A stretch of 64,000 nucleotides of DNA from Bacillota bacterium (GTDB taxonomy: Bacteria > Bacillota > Clostridia > Christensenellales > Pumilibacteraceae), in contig WQVM01000002.1 in NCBI GenBank assembly GCA_009783985.1, positions 1 to 64,000 of the forward strand. The letters are read 5' to 3'. Made by a program: the position numbers and the translations under genes. This document shows, one piece after another, positions 38,026-46,520 of this stretch (position 1 is its first letter; the number at the start of each line of letters is the position of its first letter). The notes under the pieces are model-generated. The model ran no database searches, was not told the DNA's origin, and saw only the letters and a list, made by a program, of their open reading frames with translations.

Positions 38026-39238
38026 CTCGCTCCTTTTGTTTATCGCTCCCGATATTATTCATCTCTGCCTCCTTTAATTTTGCTAAATATTCGCTAAAAG
38101 CGGTCATCGCTTCGCGTTCAATCAGTACGCCCATCTTTAAGCAATGTGTCAACATACCCGCTGTCATTTGCTTTTTCACTCTTTTTCTTATTGCGTTGCT
38201 TTTTGTGGCTTTTTGCTTGTTCTTAAATACCCTAGCCGTATTGATAATATAATTCCCTAGCCGTTTGTACACATCATCTAAAACCTTATCCGCCGTTAAA
38301 TACTTTTCCCAATACTTTTCGTCTACCTTTTGAGATATTAGTATTTTCTTTGTCCGCTCGTCATGTATTACCGCCGCATTACAAAACACATTAAACGCAT
38401 TATACAGCTTTTTGTCCGATTTAATTAATAGATCCGTTATACAGTTTATCCTTGGTCTAAGCGCTGTCATATTTTCACTTGCATAGGATAAGTGTCCCTC
38501 GGCAGGCAGCAGCGTTACAAGTTTGAGCATTTTTTCTTGTATTGCCGTTAAGTTTCTTTTCATGTTGCCCGTACTGAATAATACATTTTTTGCGATACTC
38601 GTCACACCCTTACGCGCTAATTTCAATTCACCGGTTATATCCGTTAAACATCTCTCAATATTTATCTTAAAGCGGGTTAGAATATTTTTATTGATTAGCC
38701 CGTTTGAAAACTGCGGTTCATTGTTTTTCCGCGCGGTATATCTTAACGGCTCATTCTCAAAGAATGAAAAATGGATATGCTTGTTAAATGTATTCTCATG
38801 AAGTCCCGCATACCATGTTATATTCTCAGCCTTGAGTCCCGCGCTCTTAAATAGCTTCGGAAGTTCCTTGTTCATTAGCCTTAACGCATCGGCATTATCC
38901 GTCATGTACTTATTGCCAAACTCGGTGGTAAAAGATATGACACCGTGCCAAATAACGCTTTTTGATGCTCGCAACTTTTTTCTCAGCTCTGTTTGTTGTT
39001 CCTTATCTAATTGTCCATCGCTATCATAAACACCGTGACTTTTCTCTTTATTTCCCGTATATGACACATAATCTATCTTTTGTTTTGACCCGTCATTAAC
39101 ATAACTGACATAATTGGACTTACCTCTACAAGAATAAAATTTACGCTTTTCTCCGTACTTCTCTCTTAAAGACGGTGTTATTTGGCTATCCTCATGCGGA
39201 GCGTATGCAAATCGCAATACAACATTGGGCGCACTCAT
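38006..39238 (-). CDS. MobL/MobP-type relaxase
   Basis: 'WYAGLHENTFNKHIHFSFFENEP' HUH-type motif; 'VSYVNDGSKQKIDYVSYTGNKEKSHGVYDSDG'; upstream of VirD4. Confidence 0.82.
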   Translation of the reverse strand: MSAPNVVLRFAYAPHEDSQITPSLREKYGEKRKFYSCRGKSNYVSYVNDGSKQKIDYVSYTGNKEKSHGVYDSDGQLDKEQQTELRKKLRASKSVIWHGVISFTTEFGNKYMTDNADALRLMNKELPKLFKSAGLKAENITWYAGLHENTFNKHIHFSFFENEPLRYTARKNNEPQFSNGLINKNILTRFKINIERCLTDITGELKLARKGVTSIAKNVLFSTGNMKRNLTAIQEKMLKLVTLLPAEGHLSYASENMTALRPRINCITDLLIKSDKKLYNAFNVFCNAAVIHDERTKKILISQKVDEKYWEKYLTADKVLDDVYKRLGNYIINTARVFKNKQKATKSNAIRKRVKKQMTAGMLTHCLKMGVLIEREAMTAFSEYLAKLKEAEMNNIGSDKQKERDEIEME

Positions 39239-39684
39239 TTATTTACGGACTTTGATGTAAGGCTAGCAAGTATTTTATTAAATCTTGCCGGCAGGTCATC
39301 GAAAAACCCGTCCTCTATTTTTTGCGGCATTACTTTTTCGCCGCCTGTTAAGGCAAGTAACATACGGTAACTTGCGGATAACAGCCTTTGAAACACCTCC
39401 TGATAAAGCTCCAAAGTCCTAAACCGCAATATTTCATACTCGGCTGTCTGTGTTACAATGTCCTTAATTTCCTTAATACATTGACCTACATCCGTGCCAA
39501 TCACTTCGCTTTTGTTTTCATTCACATAGCTTTCATACCCAAGTCTTAAAAGCGCGGTCAAAAATTCATTGTTGCTTTTGAATTGCTTTTGCTCCTTTTT
39601 TTGTAGTGCCTTAATCTTAGCTGCAAATTCAGAATCATAAAGCCTAAGCACTTGTGTAGCTTCATTACTCATTTTCAATTGCAT
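39235..39684 (-). CDS. hypothetical, possible relaxosome accessory protein
   Basis: Overlaps the relaxase start; 149 aa. Confidence 0.55.
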   Translation of the reverse strand: MQLKMSNEATQVLRLYDSEFAAKIKALQKKEQKQFKSNNEFLTALLRLGYESYVNENKSEVIGTDVGQCIKEIKDIVTQTAEYEILRFRTLELYQEVFQRLLSASYRMLLALTGGEKVMPQKIEDGFFDDLPARFNKILASLTSKSVNK

Positions 39685-39997
39685 CCTCCTTTTTTGCCGT
39701 ATTGCATTGGTAAAAATTGCGACTTCTTATATTTCTCTTGCGTATATTGAGATAAGGATCACTTAACCCTAAAATCTCCCAGTCAATATATCGATGAGCA
39801 TATTCAGCTTTATAGTGAATAATAAATTTTTTTGCTATGTCCTTGCCCATCTTTTCGCCAGATAATAAGCTATACGCTTCAATAGGCTCAATGTCTAAAT
39901 CCTCTGCGAAGGCTAAAACTGTTTTACCGGCAAATGCAAGCACTTTATACATTACATCGGGTTTTACTACTAAAAACCCCGGTGGCTTATAATTCAT
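39665..39997 (-). CDS. small HTH-like regulatory protein
   Basis: 'VLAFAGKTVLAFAEDLDIEPIEAYSLLSGEKMGKDIAKKFIIHYKAEYAHRYIDWEIL' phage-regulator-like HTH. Confidence 0.5.
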   Translation of the reverse strand: MNYKPPGFLVVKPDVMYKVLAFAGKTVLAFAEDLDIEPIEAYSLLSGEKMGKDIAKKFIIHYKAEYAHRYIDWEILGLSDPYLNIRKRNIRSRNFYQCNTAKKEDAIENE

Positions 39998-40080
39998 TTT
40001 CTTTACCTCGTTTAATGATGCTGTTGTGATTTAACCAGTTTTTAAGGTTAGCAACATCACTCTAAAAAAACACCCTCTAC

Positions 40081-40593
40081 TTAATAGCCAAGAACTCTGC
40101 TGTTTTGGTACCCACCCCTCTTTTTTAAAACAAACTTATTAATTACTCTTATCTGTACTTTTTTGATGATTTTACTTATAATGGGACGGCTTATGCCTAG
40201 TTCAGTTGCAATTTGTGCGTGAGTTTTGTTGTTAGCATAATACTCAACTGCTATTTTTCTTTGGTAGTCTGTTAATCCTAAAGAGAAATCTTTAAGTAGC
40301 GGCTTGTTTCTCTCTTGCTCTTGCTGTAATAAAATTTCTAAAGGGTCATGCTCATTTGAAATATATGAATAGGTTTCTTGATTCCGCTTGAGGGATTTTT
40401 TTTCCAAACTACCGCTTAAATTTTCTTGTTCCTCAATCTCCATAAGCATATCTAATGAAATATGTCTCCGTGTTTCCTTACGATATACTCTCCGCTCTTC
40501 CACACATAACTTTGCGTACTCTGTCGCAAATTCGTCCGTTACCTCTATTTCCTCTACACTACCATCCGCCATTTTGTACTTGATTGTTTTCAT
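40081..40593 (-). CDS. sigma-70 region 4-like regulator
   Basis: 'LTDYQRKIAVEYYANNKTHAQIATELGISRPIISKIIKKVQIRV'. Confidence 0.75.
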   Translation of the reverse strand: MKTIKYKMADGSVEEIEVTDEFATEYAKLCVEERRVYRKETRRHISLDMLMEIEEQENLSGSLEKKSLKRNQETYSYISNEHDPLEILLQQEQERNKPLLKDFSLGLTDYQRKIAVEYYANNKTHAQIATELGISRPIISKIIKKVQIRVINKFVLKKRGGYQNSRVLGY

Positions 40594-40673
40594 TTTTATT
40601 TTTCTCCTACTTTTTTGATAAGTGCTTAAAGCGCTCTCATATAGCAGAGAAAAATTATAGGTTTGTTGACGGG

Positions 40674-41084
40674 TTAAACCAAATATTTTTTTATTTTTTC
40701 TTGGATTCTTTTTCGCATATGTGAAATGGCAGACTTATCCACTCCTAACTTAGTCGCAATGTCAGTAACGCTTATACCATTTTTAAGCATAATTACAAGC
40801 TGTCTCTGCTCTGGTGTTAATGATTGCAGCGCAGTTTTCAGTTTTGCCCTAAGCTCATTATGCTCCTCGCTTTGAACAAGTAAATACTCCGGATCAAACT
40901 CACTTGACCCTATTTCCTCGTCCCTATCGTTAAGTTTGTTAAGTTTGATGTGTCGGTAATATCTTTCTTTAGCCTCGTTCCGCCATTCTGCTCTACGAGC
41001 CTCGGCAATTACATCTGCCACTTCATCACTTACTTCTTGGGTGACTCTCTTACTCTCATGGTCAAAAAAATAAATTGTTTTCAT
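40674..41084 (-). CDS. sigma-70 region 4-like regulator (paralogue of the adjacent gene)
   Basis: 'LQSLTPEQRQLVIMLKNGISVTDIATKLGVDKSAISHMRKRIQEKIKKYLV'. Confidence 0.78.
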   Translation of the reverse strand: MKTIYFFDHESKRVTQEVSDEVADVIAEARRAEWRNEAKERYYRHIKLNKLNDRDEEIGSSEFDPEYLLVQSEEHNELRAKLKTALQSLTPEQRQLVIMLKNGISVTDIATKLGVDKSAISHMRKRIQEKIKKYLV

Positions 41085-41146
41085 TTTTAACTCCTTTCCC
41101 GCTTTTTTGAAATTACGGAACAGGAGATAAAATGGGTAAACAAAAA

Positions 41147-41176
41147 GCCCGTTCCGTCAGAACCGACAGAACGGGC
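41147..41176 (-). terminator. second terminator downstream of the ncRNA candidate
   Basis: GCCCGTTCTGTCGGTTCTGACGGAACGGGC followed by TTTTTG on the minus strand. Confidence 0.75.
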
Positions 41177-41221
41177 ATCATAGTCTATAAATATTGAGTT
41201 TTTTCCTTGGATATAGAAAAA

Positions 41222-41272
41222 CCCTTGCTAGATAGACCAATGAAAAAATTCCATCGGTTTACCTAGCAAGGG
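41222..41272 (-). terminator. terminator of the ncRNA candidate
   Basis: CCCTTGCTAG...ACCGATGgaattttttCATTGGT...CTAGCAAGGG followed by TTTTTCT (minus strand). Confidence 0.8.
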
Positions 41273-41274
41273 TG

Positions 41275-41466
41275 TATTCGCCTAACTCAACCTTTCTCCG
41301 TTTAGGGCTTAATTATTTAATGTCTTTCGGACAACGCTATTTCTAACGCAAATCTCCCCGTAGTGGTTTGAGCCTCCTACTTGTTGAAACTAGCTCTCTT
41401 CCCAAGGTCAGATTCGCCGTCTTGACAACGGCTTGTATCTTGGGCGCAAACATATTCAGTTTTTCT
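41275..41466 (-). ncRNA. structured noncoding RNA, tentatively raiA-motif-like
   Basis: No credible ORF; nested pairings CCCAAG/CTTGGG enclosing GCCGTtgtcaagACGGC, CCTAA/TTAGG, long-range TTGCGCC/GGCGAA; ends in a terminator. The raiA identity is from memory of the motif and unverified. Confidence 0.55.
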
Positions 41467-41490
41467 TTTACATTACTATACGGCTTTATT

Positions 41491-41676
41491 TTAGAGAAGA
41501 GGTATGTTCGGCAGACCGTCCGCCGCTTCTATCTCCTCAATCTTAACCCTTCCGCTCTTGTCCCTCTTTGCTTTCAGCCTTGCTCCGCAAAAGATGCATA
41601 GCAGTATTACACTGCTTGAGACATCAATGCTCATAGGCTGCTGCCTCGTACAACTTACACACACAATGTTTTTCAT
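41491..41676 (-). CDS. small zinc-ribbon protein
   Basis: MKNIVCVSCTRQQP...LLCIFCGARLKAKRDKSGRVKIEEIEA (two CxxC). Confidence 0.5.
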   Translation of the reverse strand: MKNIVCVSCTRQQPMSIDVSSSVILLCIFCGARLKAKRDKSGRVKIEEIEAADGLPNIPLL

Positions 41677-41680
41677 TTTC

Positions 41681-42295
41681 TCACCTCAAATCTTTTATTA
41701 CCTTTAATGCCACACCCTGTATGCGGCACTCCTTTACATATATATCTTCCATTGTACTGTTTTCGGGATGAAGGCATATCATCTGCCTTTTGTCATCACG
41801 ATAGTATCTCTTTAGTGTGTTTTCACCGTCTTCGGTTAGAGCAACTATGATTTGCCCGTCATCCGCCTCCTCTTGCTGCTTTACTAAAACCAAATCTCCG
41901 TCATCAATACCCGCCTCTATCATGCTTTCCCCCGATGCTCTTAAAAAGTAATAATTTCCTCGTCCTAAGAGTTCGGTAGATATTGTAATATAGCTGTCTA
42001 TATTCTCTTCTGCAAGCACAGGCGTTCCGCAAGCGATAGATCCGACTATAGGTATACACTTAGAACCGCACTTTGCTTTTTTTATTGCTGTTGTTACCGC
42101 TCCGCGACTCTTTCCCCCATCATACTCGATAATGCCCTCTTTCCCCATTAATTCTAGGTAGCGAACAACATTGCTTGCCGACATTTCCACAGCTTCTGCA
42201 AGCTCCCTTGCGCTCGGAGCTTGTCCTGTGTCAAAGAACCATTCATTGATAGCTCCTTCAATCTCCTCGAATTTTTCTCTGTTTATTGTTCTCAT
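41681..42295 (-). CDS. lexA: LexA-type repressor with S24 autoprotease domain
   Basis: 'PIVGSIACGTPVLAEENIDSYITISTELLGRGNYYFLRASGESMIEAGIDDGDLVLVKQQEEADDGQIIVALTE'; start at MRTINREKFEEIE preferred. Confidence 0.88.
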   Translation of the reverse strand: MRTINREKFEEIEGAINEWFFDTGQAPSARELAEAVEMSASNVVRYLELMGKEGIIEYDGGKSRGAVTTAIKKAKCGSKCIPIVGSIACGTPVLAEENIDSYITISTELLGRGNYYFLRASGESMIEAGIDDGDLVLVKQQEEADDGQIIVALTEDGENTLKRYYRDDKRQMICLHPENSTMEDIYVKECRIQGVALKVIKDLR

Positions 42296-42314
42296 ATCTA
42301 TCCAAATTCTAAAC

Positions 42315-42374
42315 GGCACAACTTGTGCCATATAGAATTATACCCATAATACCATGTCTTAAAACCTATGTCAA
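42315..42374 (-). promoter_or_regulatory. lexA promoter plus palindromic operator
   Basis: TTGACA (42369-42374) N17 TATTAT (42346-42351); perfect palindrome GGCACAAcTTGTGCC (42315-42329) before the start codon. Confidence 0.72.
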
Positions 42375-42485
42375 CTAAAAAAAGACAAGTATTAAAAAAT
42401 ACTTGCAATTTTTTTTGACGAATTTAGGAATTATCTTTTTTCTTATAAAGGTAATCTTATCAAGATGCTTTTGATATAAAACCCT

Positions 42486-42773
42486 CTACTCCTCTCTTCT
42501 TTTTGAGCTACGCACCAAGTCTTTAGCCATATTCATGATACGGTCTAATTCCTCTTTACTGTATTTGTCCATCATATCACCGTACTGCTCACGCATTCGC
42601 AAATGAATAATTTCGTCAAAATTGATAAGCTCTACTTTCCCTTCTGGGGTTATTATCATGCCAAGTTTATCCCCTGGCTTCAATCCGAGTGTATCGCATA
42701 TTTGCATCGGTACTGTAACTTGCCTCTTAGCGGTGAGTGTAGGCGCATAATATATTTCGGGGATTTTTTTCAT
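42486..42773 (-). CDS. AbrB/SpoVT-type DNA-binding protein
   Basis: 'YYAPTLTAKRQVTVPMQICDTLGLKPGDKLGMIITPEGKVEL'. Confidence 0.85.
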   Translation of the reverse strand: MKKIPEIYYAPTLTAKRQVTVPMQICDTLGLKPGDKLGMIITPEGKVELINFDEIIHLRMREQYGDMMDKYSKEELDRIMNMAKDLVRSSKRREE

Positions 42774-42813
42774 TTTGCATTACTCCTTACTGCAAGCGTC
42801 ATTGCTCCTTACT

Positions 42814-42842
42814 AGTCTAACAAAATGCATAACGCCTGTCAA
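42814..42842 (-). promoter_or_regulatory. sigma-A-type promoter of the AbrB gene
   Basis: TTGACA N17 TAGACT on the minus strand. Confidence 0.6.
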
Positions 42843-42890
42843 CTGATTTATAAGGCTGTTTGCAAAATCGCTAAAAATTTTTTTACCTAA

Positions 42891-42942
42891 AAAATCCCCG
42901 TAAGCTGAAACCTATTCAAACGGTTTTACTTACGAGGATTTT
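42891..42942 (-). terminator. terminator of the phage-tail-like operon
   Basis: AAAATCCTCGTAAG...AACC/GGTT...CTTACGGGGATTTT followed by T's (minus strand). Confidence 0.75.
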
Positions 42943-42949
42943 AGAATAG

Positions 42950-43474
42950 TTACTCATTATATGTTATTGCTTGCGAATACGACTCGTAACCTTGCTGCGG
43001 ATTATTTTGAACTTTTGTTACCTCAGCTTCTTTTGATTTTTCTTCTGCTTGCTTTCTTGCCAACTCATGCTCTTTCATACGCTCGTCTATTCGGTTCTTG
43101 TAAAAAAGGTCAGTATCGTCATAATACTTAGCTACAAGTTTCTTGAAAGGCTTTGGGATACGGCTTTTGAGGGAGATTAAACAGCGGTCTAATGCTTCTA
43201 AAGAATTCTTCTTATAGATTTCTTTATTGAAAACTCCTGCCAAATGTTCCCACTCACCTGTTTCTTTCAGCTTGTCCACAAAGTTCTTATTGACCGTATT
43301 GATACTGTCGTCTATCCAAATATCTAGCCTTTTATTAAGCTCCTCTATAATTGGGTTGTTAATACGCTTACTCCACTTAAGTGCTTTTGACCTTATCCAT
43401 GTAATAGCTACAGTTGCAGCTACAGACAAACCACCTATCCCTAATGTCGTCAATAATGATTGCCATCTTAACAT
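42950..43474 (-). CDS. small membrane-anchored hypothetical protein at the end of the tail module
   Basis: N-terminal hydrophobic helix then charged coiled coil. Confidence 0.5.
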   Translation of the reverse strand: MLRWQSLLTTLGIGGLSVAATVAITWIRSKALKWSKRINNPIIEELNKRLDIWIDDSINTVNKNFVDKLKETGEWEHLAGVFNKEIYKKNSLEALDRCLISLKSRIPKPFKKLVAKYYDDTDLFYKNRIDERMKEHELARKQAEEKSKEAEVTKVQNNPQQGYESYSQAITYNE

Positions 43475-43490
43475 ATTCTGCTTTTTCCTC

Positions 43491-43910
43491 CTAACCTCTC
43501 GGTGGTTTGCCCTCTAACTGTCTGAGCTCAGCATGTACTGCCCTAAATCTTGCCTTGCGTTCCTCTATATCTGGAATATTGATTCCCATTTGTAGCTGAA
43601 TAGCATCCTCACTATACGCCGTTAACTCTCGCCTTAATTCGGATATCCTTTTTGTCTGTGACATCAACACCGCTTGTTTTTGACGCTCTTTCTCAAAACC
43701 GTTATGACTCTTATCAAAATACAACCGACCATCTCTAAGAATATAGTTGAGGTAGTTATTATTAAAATGTGCTAGTTGCTCCTCAGCTGTTTTGCCACCT
43801 TCAATATTTTTTAGCACTATTACATGCTCAAATGTCGCCGAACTAGATTCTCTAACTTCGTGCCACTTACCCACATACCCATTGGTTAACTGAAAAGATA
43901 TTGTTATCAT
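43491..43910 (-). CDS. hypothetical phage-module protein
   Basis: 139-aa ORF, overlaps the next gene by 4 nt. Confidence 0.5.
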   Translation of the reverse strand: MITISFQLTNGYVGKWHEVRESSSATFEHVIVLKNIEGGKTAEEQLAHFNNNYLNYILRDGRLYFDKSHNGFEKERQKQAVLMSQTKRISELRRELTAYSEDAIQLQMGINIPDIEERKARFRAVHAELRQLEGKPPRG

Positions 43911-45700
43911 AGCTGTACCTGCCTCCTTATAGGTCTTGATGTTATGTTGTTGCTCCTAAATCTGCTGCCCTCAGACGCCAATTGTCCGATTATTCGATTA
44001 TGGGGACTTATCTGGTCACTAATTATACAGCCGCTTACAACATGAGTACCCGAAAAACCCAAGTTGATAGCCTCTACATTTGTGCTTGACACATTAAAGC
44101 CTTGAGCTGCCCCTATTGGAAATCTACAATTCTGTATTATATGATAAGTATCCCATGCCGAATTATTAGTCCTGTATCCACTAGCACCCCGACCATCAGC
44201 AGTCAAGCCAATGCCGTCGCAATTTACAAGCATAGCATTATGACAATGAAAACCGACGCCTAAACGACTTCCCATTCCCATGGCTATACCCGTGCCTATG
44301 CAACTAGCATATTCGCTTTCGTCACCATTAAAGCCATCTCCTCTAATGGTTGAGGTGTCATGACTACTTGCCGTCAATCCTATTCCCATTCCATTACAGT
44401 TAGTATATTTATTAGTCCGCCCACTAAACCCTCTGCCTGAATTATCTGAAGTGCTAGATGTCATAACTGTGATTTTTCCAATTCCAGTACAATTAAAATG
44501 GTTATTATTGTTGCCGTGAAACCCTGTAGCTCTCACAACTCCCATTGCCACTCCTTTGCAATATGAATAAGCATTATTATTGCCTCCAAAAGCTGTAGTA
44601 GAACTACCTGTCGTTGTAGTTGCAACCTCACAATTAAAATGCTTGTTGTTGTGTCCACTATATCCTCTACTTGCAGCTGATGTCGCTACTGTAACCCTAC
44701 AATCATAATATATATTGTCATTACCCATAAATCCTGTGCCTGACATAGACGATATTCCAGACTCCGAACTTATATTAACTGTACCCTTAGAAATTATAGT
44801 ATTATCCCCATAGAAAGCTGCGCCTCTTCCAGTAAATCTAAAATTAAGAGTTATTTTTATATTGGCTTTCTCATGACCAATAAAGCTTCCATTATTATAG
44901 ATTAGTACGCCATTATCCCCTCCATTAAAAATCTTTTGCGGAATTGTTGCATTACTCCAATCTATATAAAGTTTTCTATTGCCGCTATAATTTGCAATAC
45001 CAAAATCAAAATATCTCCAATCATTACTCCATGCACCTGTTCCTGCGATTGGTCTTTCAGTTATTCCCACAACACCATTAACCACAATCTTGAGTGATGC
45101 ATTATTATTTAATGCTCCCTCACCTGTAAGCGGAGCATTATAAAAATCCTTGCTCATTCTAGTCAATATTTCATTGTCATTGACTCCATTGCAATTGTAC
45201 ACAAAAGAAGCACCCGCACCAGCTGGCAACTTCTCTAGCGGCACTTGTCCATTCTCATCAAGTGTCGCTATTCCATTTGGTCGTCCAAACAAATGTGTTA
45301 CATCTCTACCATCTCTTCCGGGAGCACCTACTGGACCCTGTATCCCCTGTATGCCTTGCAGTCCAGTAGCTCCTCTAAGATCAGTAAATGCACCCCAAGC
45401 ACCATTAGCATTTTGAAATCTCAAACTTGTCCCATTCCATTCATGTTGTGGCGGATTTCCTTGAGGTCCCCTTAAATTACCGGCCGCTTTTCCGGTTTCA
45501 TTTGATGTCACTATCACTATATCTCCAATTGCCGCCATAACACCAAGCAACCTTACTGGCATCTTGCCGGTATTGACAACAGCATCGTCAATTCTCAACC
45601 CTTCAATATAGGATATGTTTTCCAATTCCTCATCTTTATTCCATGCAAAGAAATGTCGTCCTTTATCTCCTCTAACATGACCTAGTTTTATCTCTCTCAT
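43907..45700 (-). CDS. tail-fibre-like protein: collagen-like segment plus Cys-containing repeat region
   Basis: 'GATGLQGIQGIQGPVGAPGRDGRDV'; 'NGIATLDENGQVPLEKLP' tail-fibre motif; repeated 'GFxGxNNxxxxCxG' units. Confidence 0.72.
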   Translation of the reverse strand: MREIKLGHVRGDKGRHFFAWNKDEELENISYIEGLRIDDAVVNTGKMPVRLLGVMAAIGDIVIVTSNETGKAAGNLRGPQGNPPQHEWNGTSLRFQNANGAWGAFTDLRGATGLQGIQGIQGPVGAPGRDGRDVTHLFGRPNGIATLDENGQVPLEKLPAGAGASFVYNCNGVNDNEILTRMSKDFYNAPLTGEGALNNNASLKIVVNGVVGITERPIAGTGAWSNDWRYFDFGIANYSGNRKLYIDWSNATIPQKIFNGGDNGVLIYNNGSFIGHEKANIKITLNFRFTGRGAAFYGDNTIISKGTVNISSESGISSMSGTGFMGNDNIYYDCRVTVATSAASRGYSGHNNKHFNCEVATTTTGSSTTAFGGNNNAYSYCKGVAMGVVRATGFHGNNNNHFNCTGIGKITVMTSSTSDNSGRGFSGRTNKYTNCNGMGIGLTASSHDTSTIRGDGFNGDESEYASCIGTGIAMGMGSRLGVGFHCHNAMLVNCDGIGLTADGRGASGYRTNNSAWDTYHIIQNCRFPIGAAQGFNVSSTNVEAINLGFSGTHVVSGCIISDQISPHNRIIGQLASEGSRFRSNNITSRPIRRQVQL

Positions 45701-45719
45701 TGGTTTTACTCCTTTGAAT

Positions 45720-46487
45720 TTATCTTTTAATGTATACGCTTATAATTGTTTTTCCGTTTTGATTTGTTGATTCTTGAATATCAAACCTATAAGGACTTCC
45801 AAGCGGAACTTGATGATACAAAAACCCTTCATAATCTTTGAATATTAGCGTTACTAAAAACTCATCTGCTCTAAAAATATTGAATCTTGTTTCTCCGTCA
45901 TCTGAAATTGCTTCTTCAAACCTAATAGCTTCTATCGGACTATTATCATCCGGCATAGCTCTAAGTTGCCAAATACTTCTATTAGGCAAAGAGTTTTCTG
46001 ATTTTTCAGCTTCTATTATAACAATAGGTGCTCGTTCAATAGGTCTATCTCCTAAGTTCTCCCCATCTATTATTGTTTCAAGTTTACCCGTTCCTTTAAT
46101 GCTTATATCTATCTTAGCTACGCCTTCAGCACTCATATCTACACTTAGCGATTCAATAAACCCATTGCCCAAAAAATATGTGCTATCTTGACCGTTACGA
46201 ATACTATCAAATAGATGCAATTGAAGTCTTACCCTTTGCCCCAATTGTTGAGCGCGAAATAACTGTTCATGACCGCTATTCTCACCACTAAAAACAATTG
46301 TACCGCTGGCACTAGCACTCCAGCTTTGCTTTCCGGTATAAGCCTCTTTGTCTACTTTGCCTACTTTCGAAATCTCAATAACTTCGGTAGATTGCTCTAA
46401 GTTCCAGCCGCTTATGAAAGCAACGCTCTCATACCGACCCGTAAGTCCCGTAAGCGTTTTTAACGCTCCTGTTAATCCTGTATACAT
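45720..46487 (-). CDS. phage major tail (tube) protein-like
   Basis: 'FISGWNLEQSTEVIEISKVGKVDKEAYTGKQSWSASASGTIVFSGENSGHEQL' tail tube-like fold signature. Confidence 0.6.
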   Translation of the reverse strand: MYTGLTGALKTLTGLTGRYESVAFISGWNLEQSTEVIEISKVGKVDKEAYTGKQSWSASASGTIVFSGENSGHEQLFRAQQLGQRVRLQLHLFDSIRNGQDSTYFLGNGFIESLSVDMSAEGVAKIDISIKGTGKLETIIDGENLGDRPIERAPIVIIEAEKSENSLPNRSIWQLRAMPDDNSPIEAIRFEEAISDDGETRFNIFRADEFLVTLIFKDYEGFLYHQVPLGSPYRFDIQESTNQNGKTIISVYIKR

Positions 46488-46520
46488 TTTGCCTCCTCTT
46501 TTTTGCTTGTTTGTTTATTA

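Noticed and set aside
41222-41466. Guide RNA (IscB/TnpB omega-RNA) or retron interpretation of the structured RNA
   Set aside because: No IscB, TnpB, Cas or reverse transcriptase ORF lies nearby; kept only as a lower-ranked alternative.
42843-42890. Exact ICE right end
   Set aside because: I looked for repeats matching the 7600-7660 region here and near 48.75 kb and found none convincing, so no boundary is claimed.
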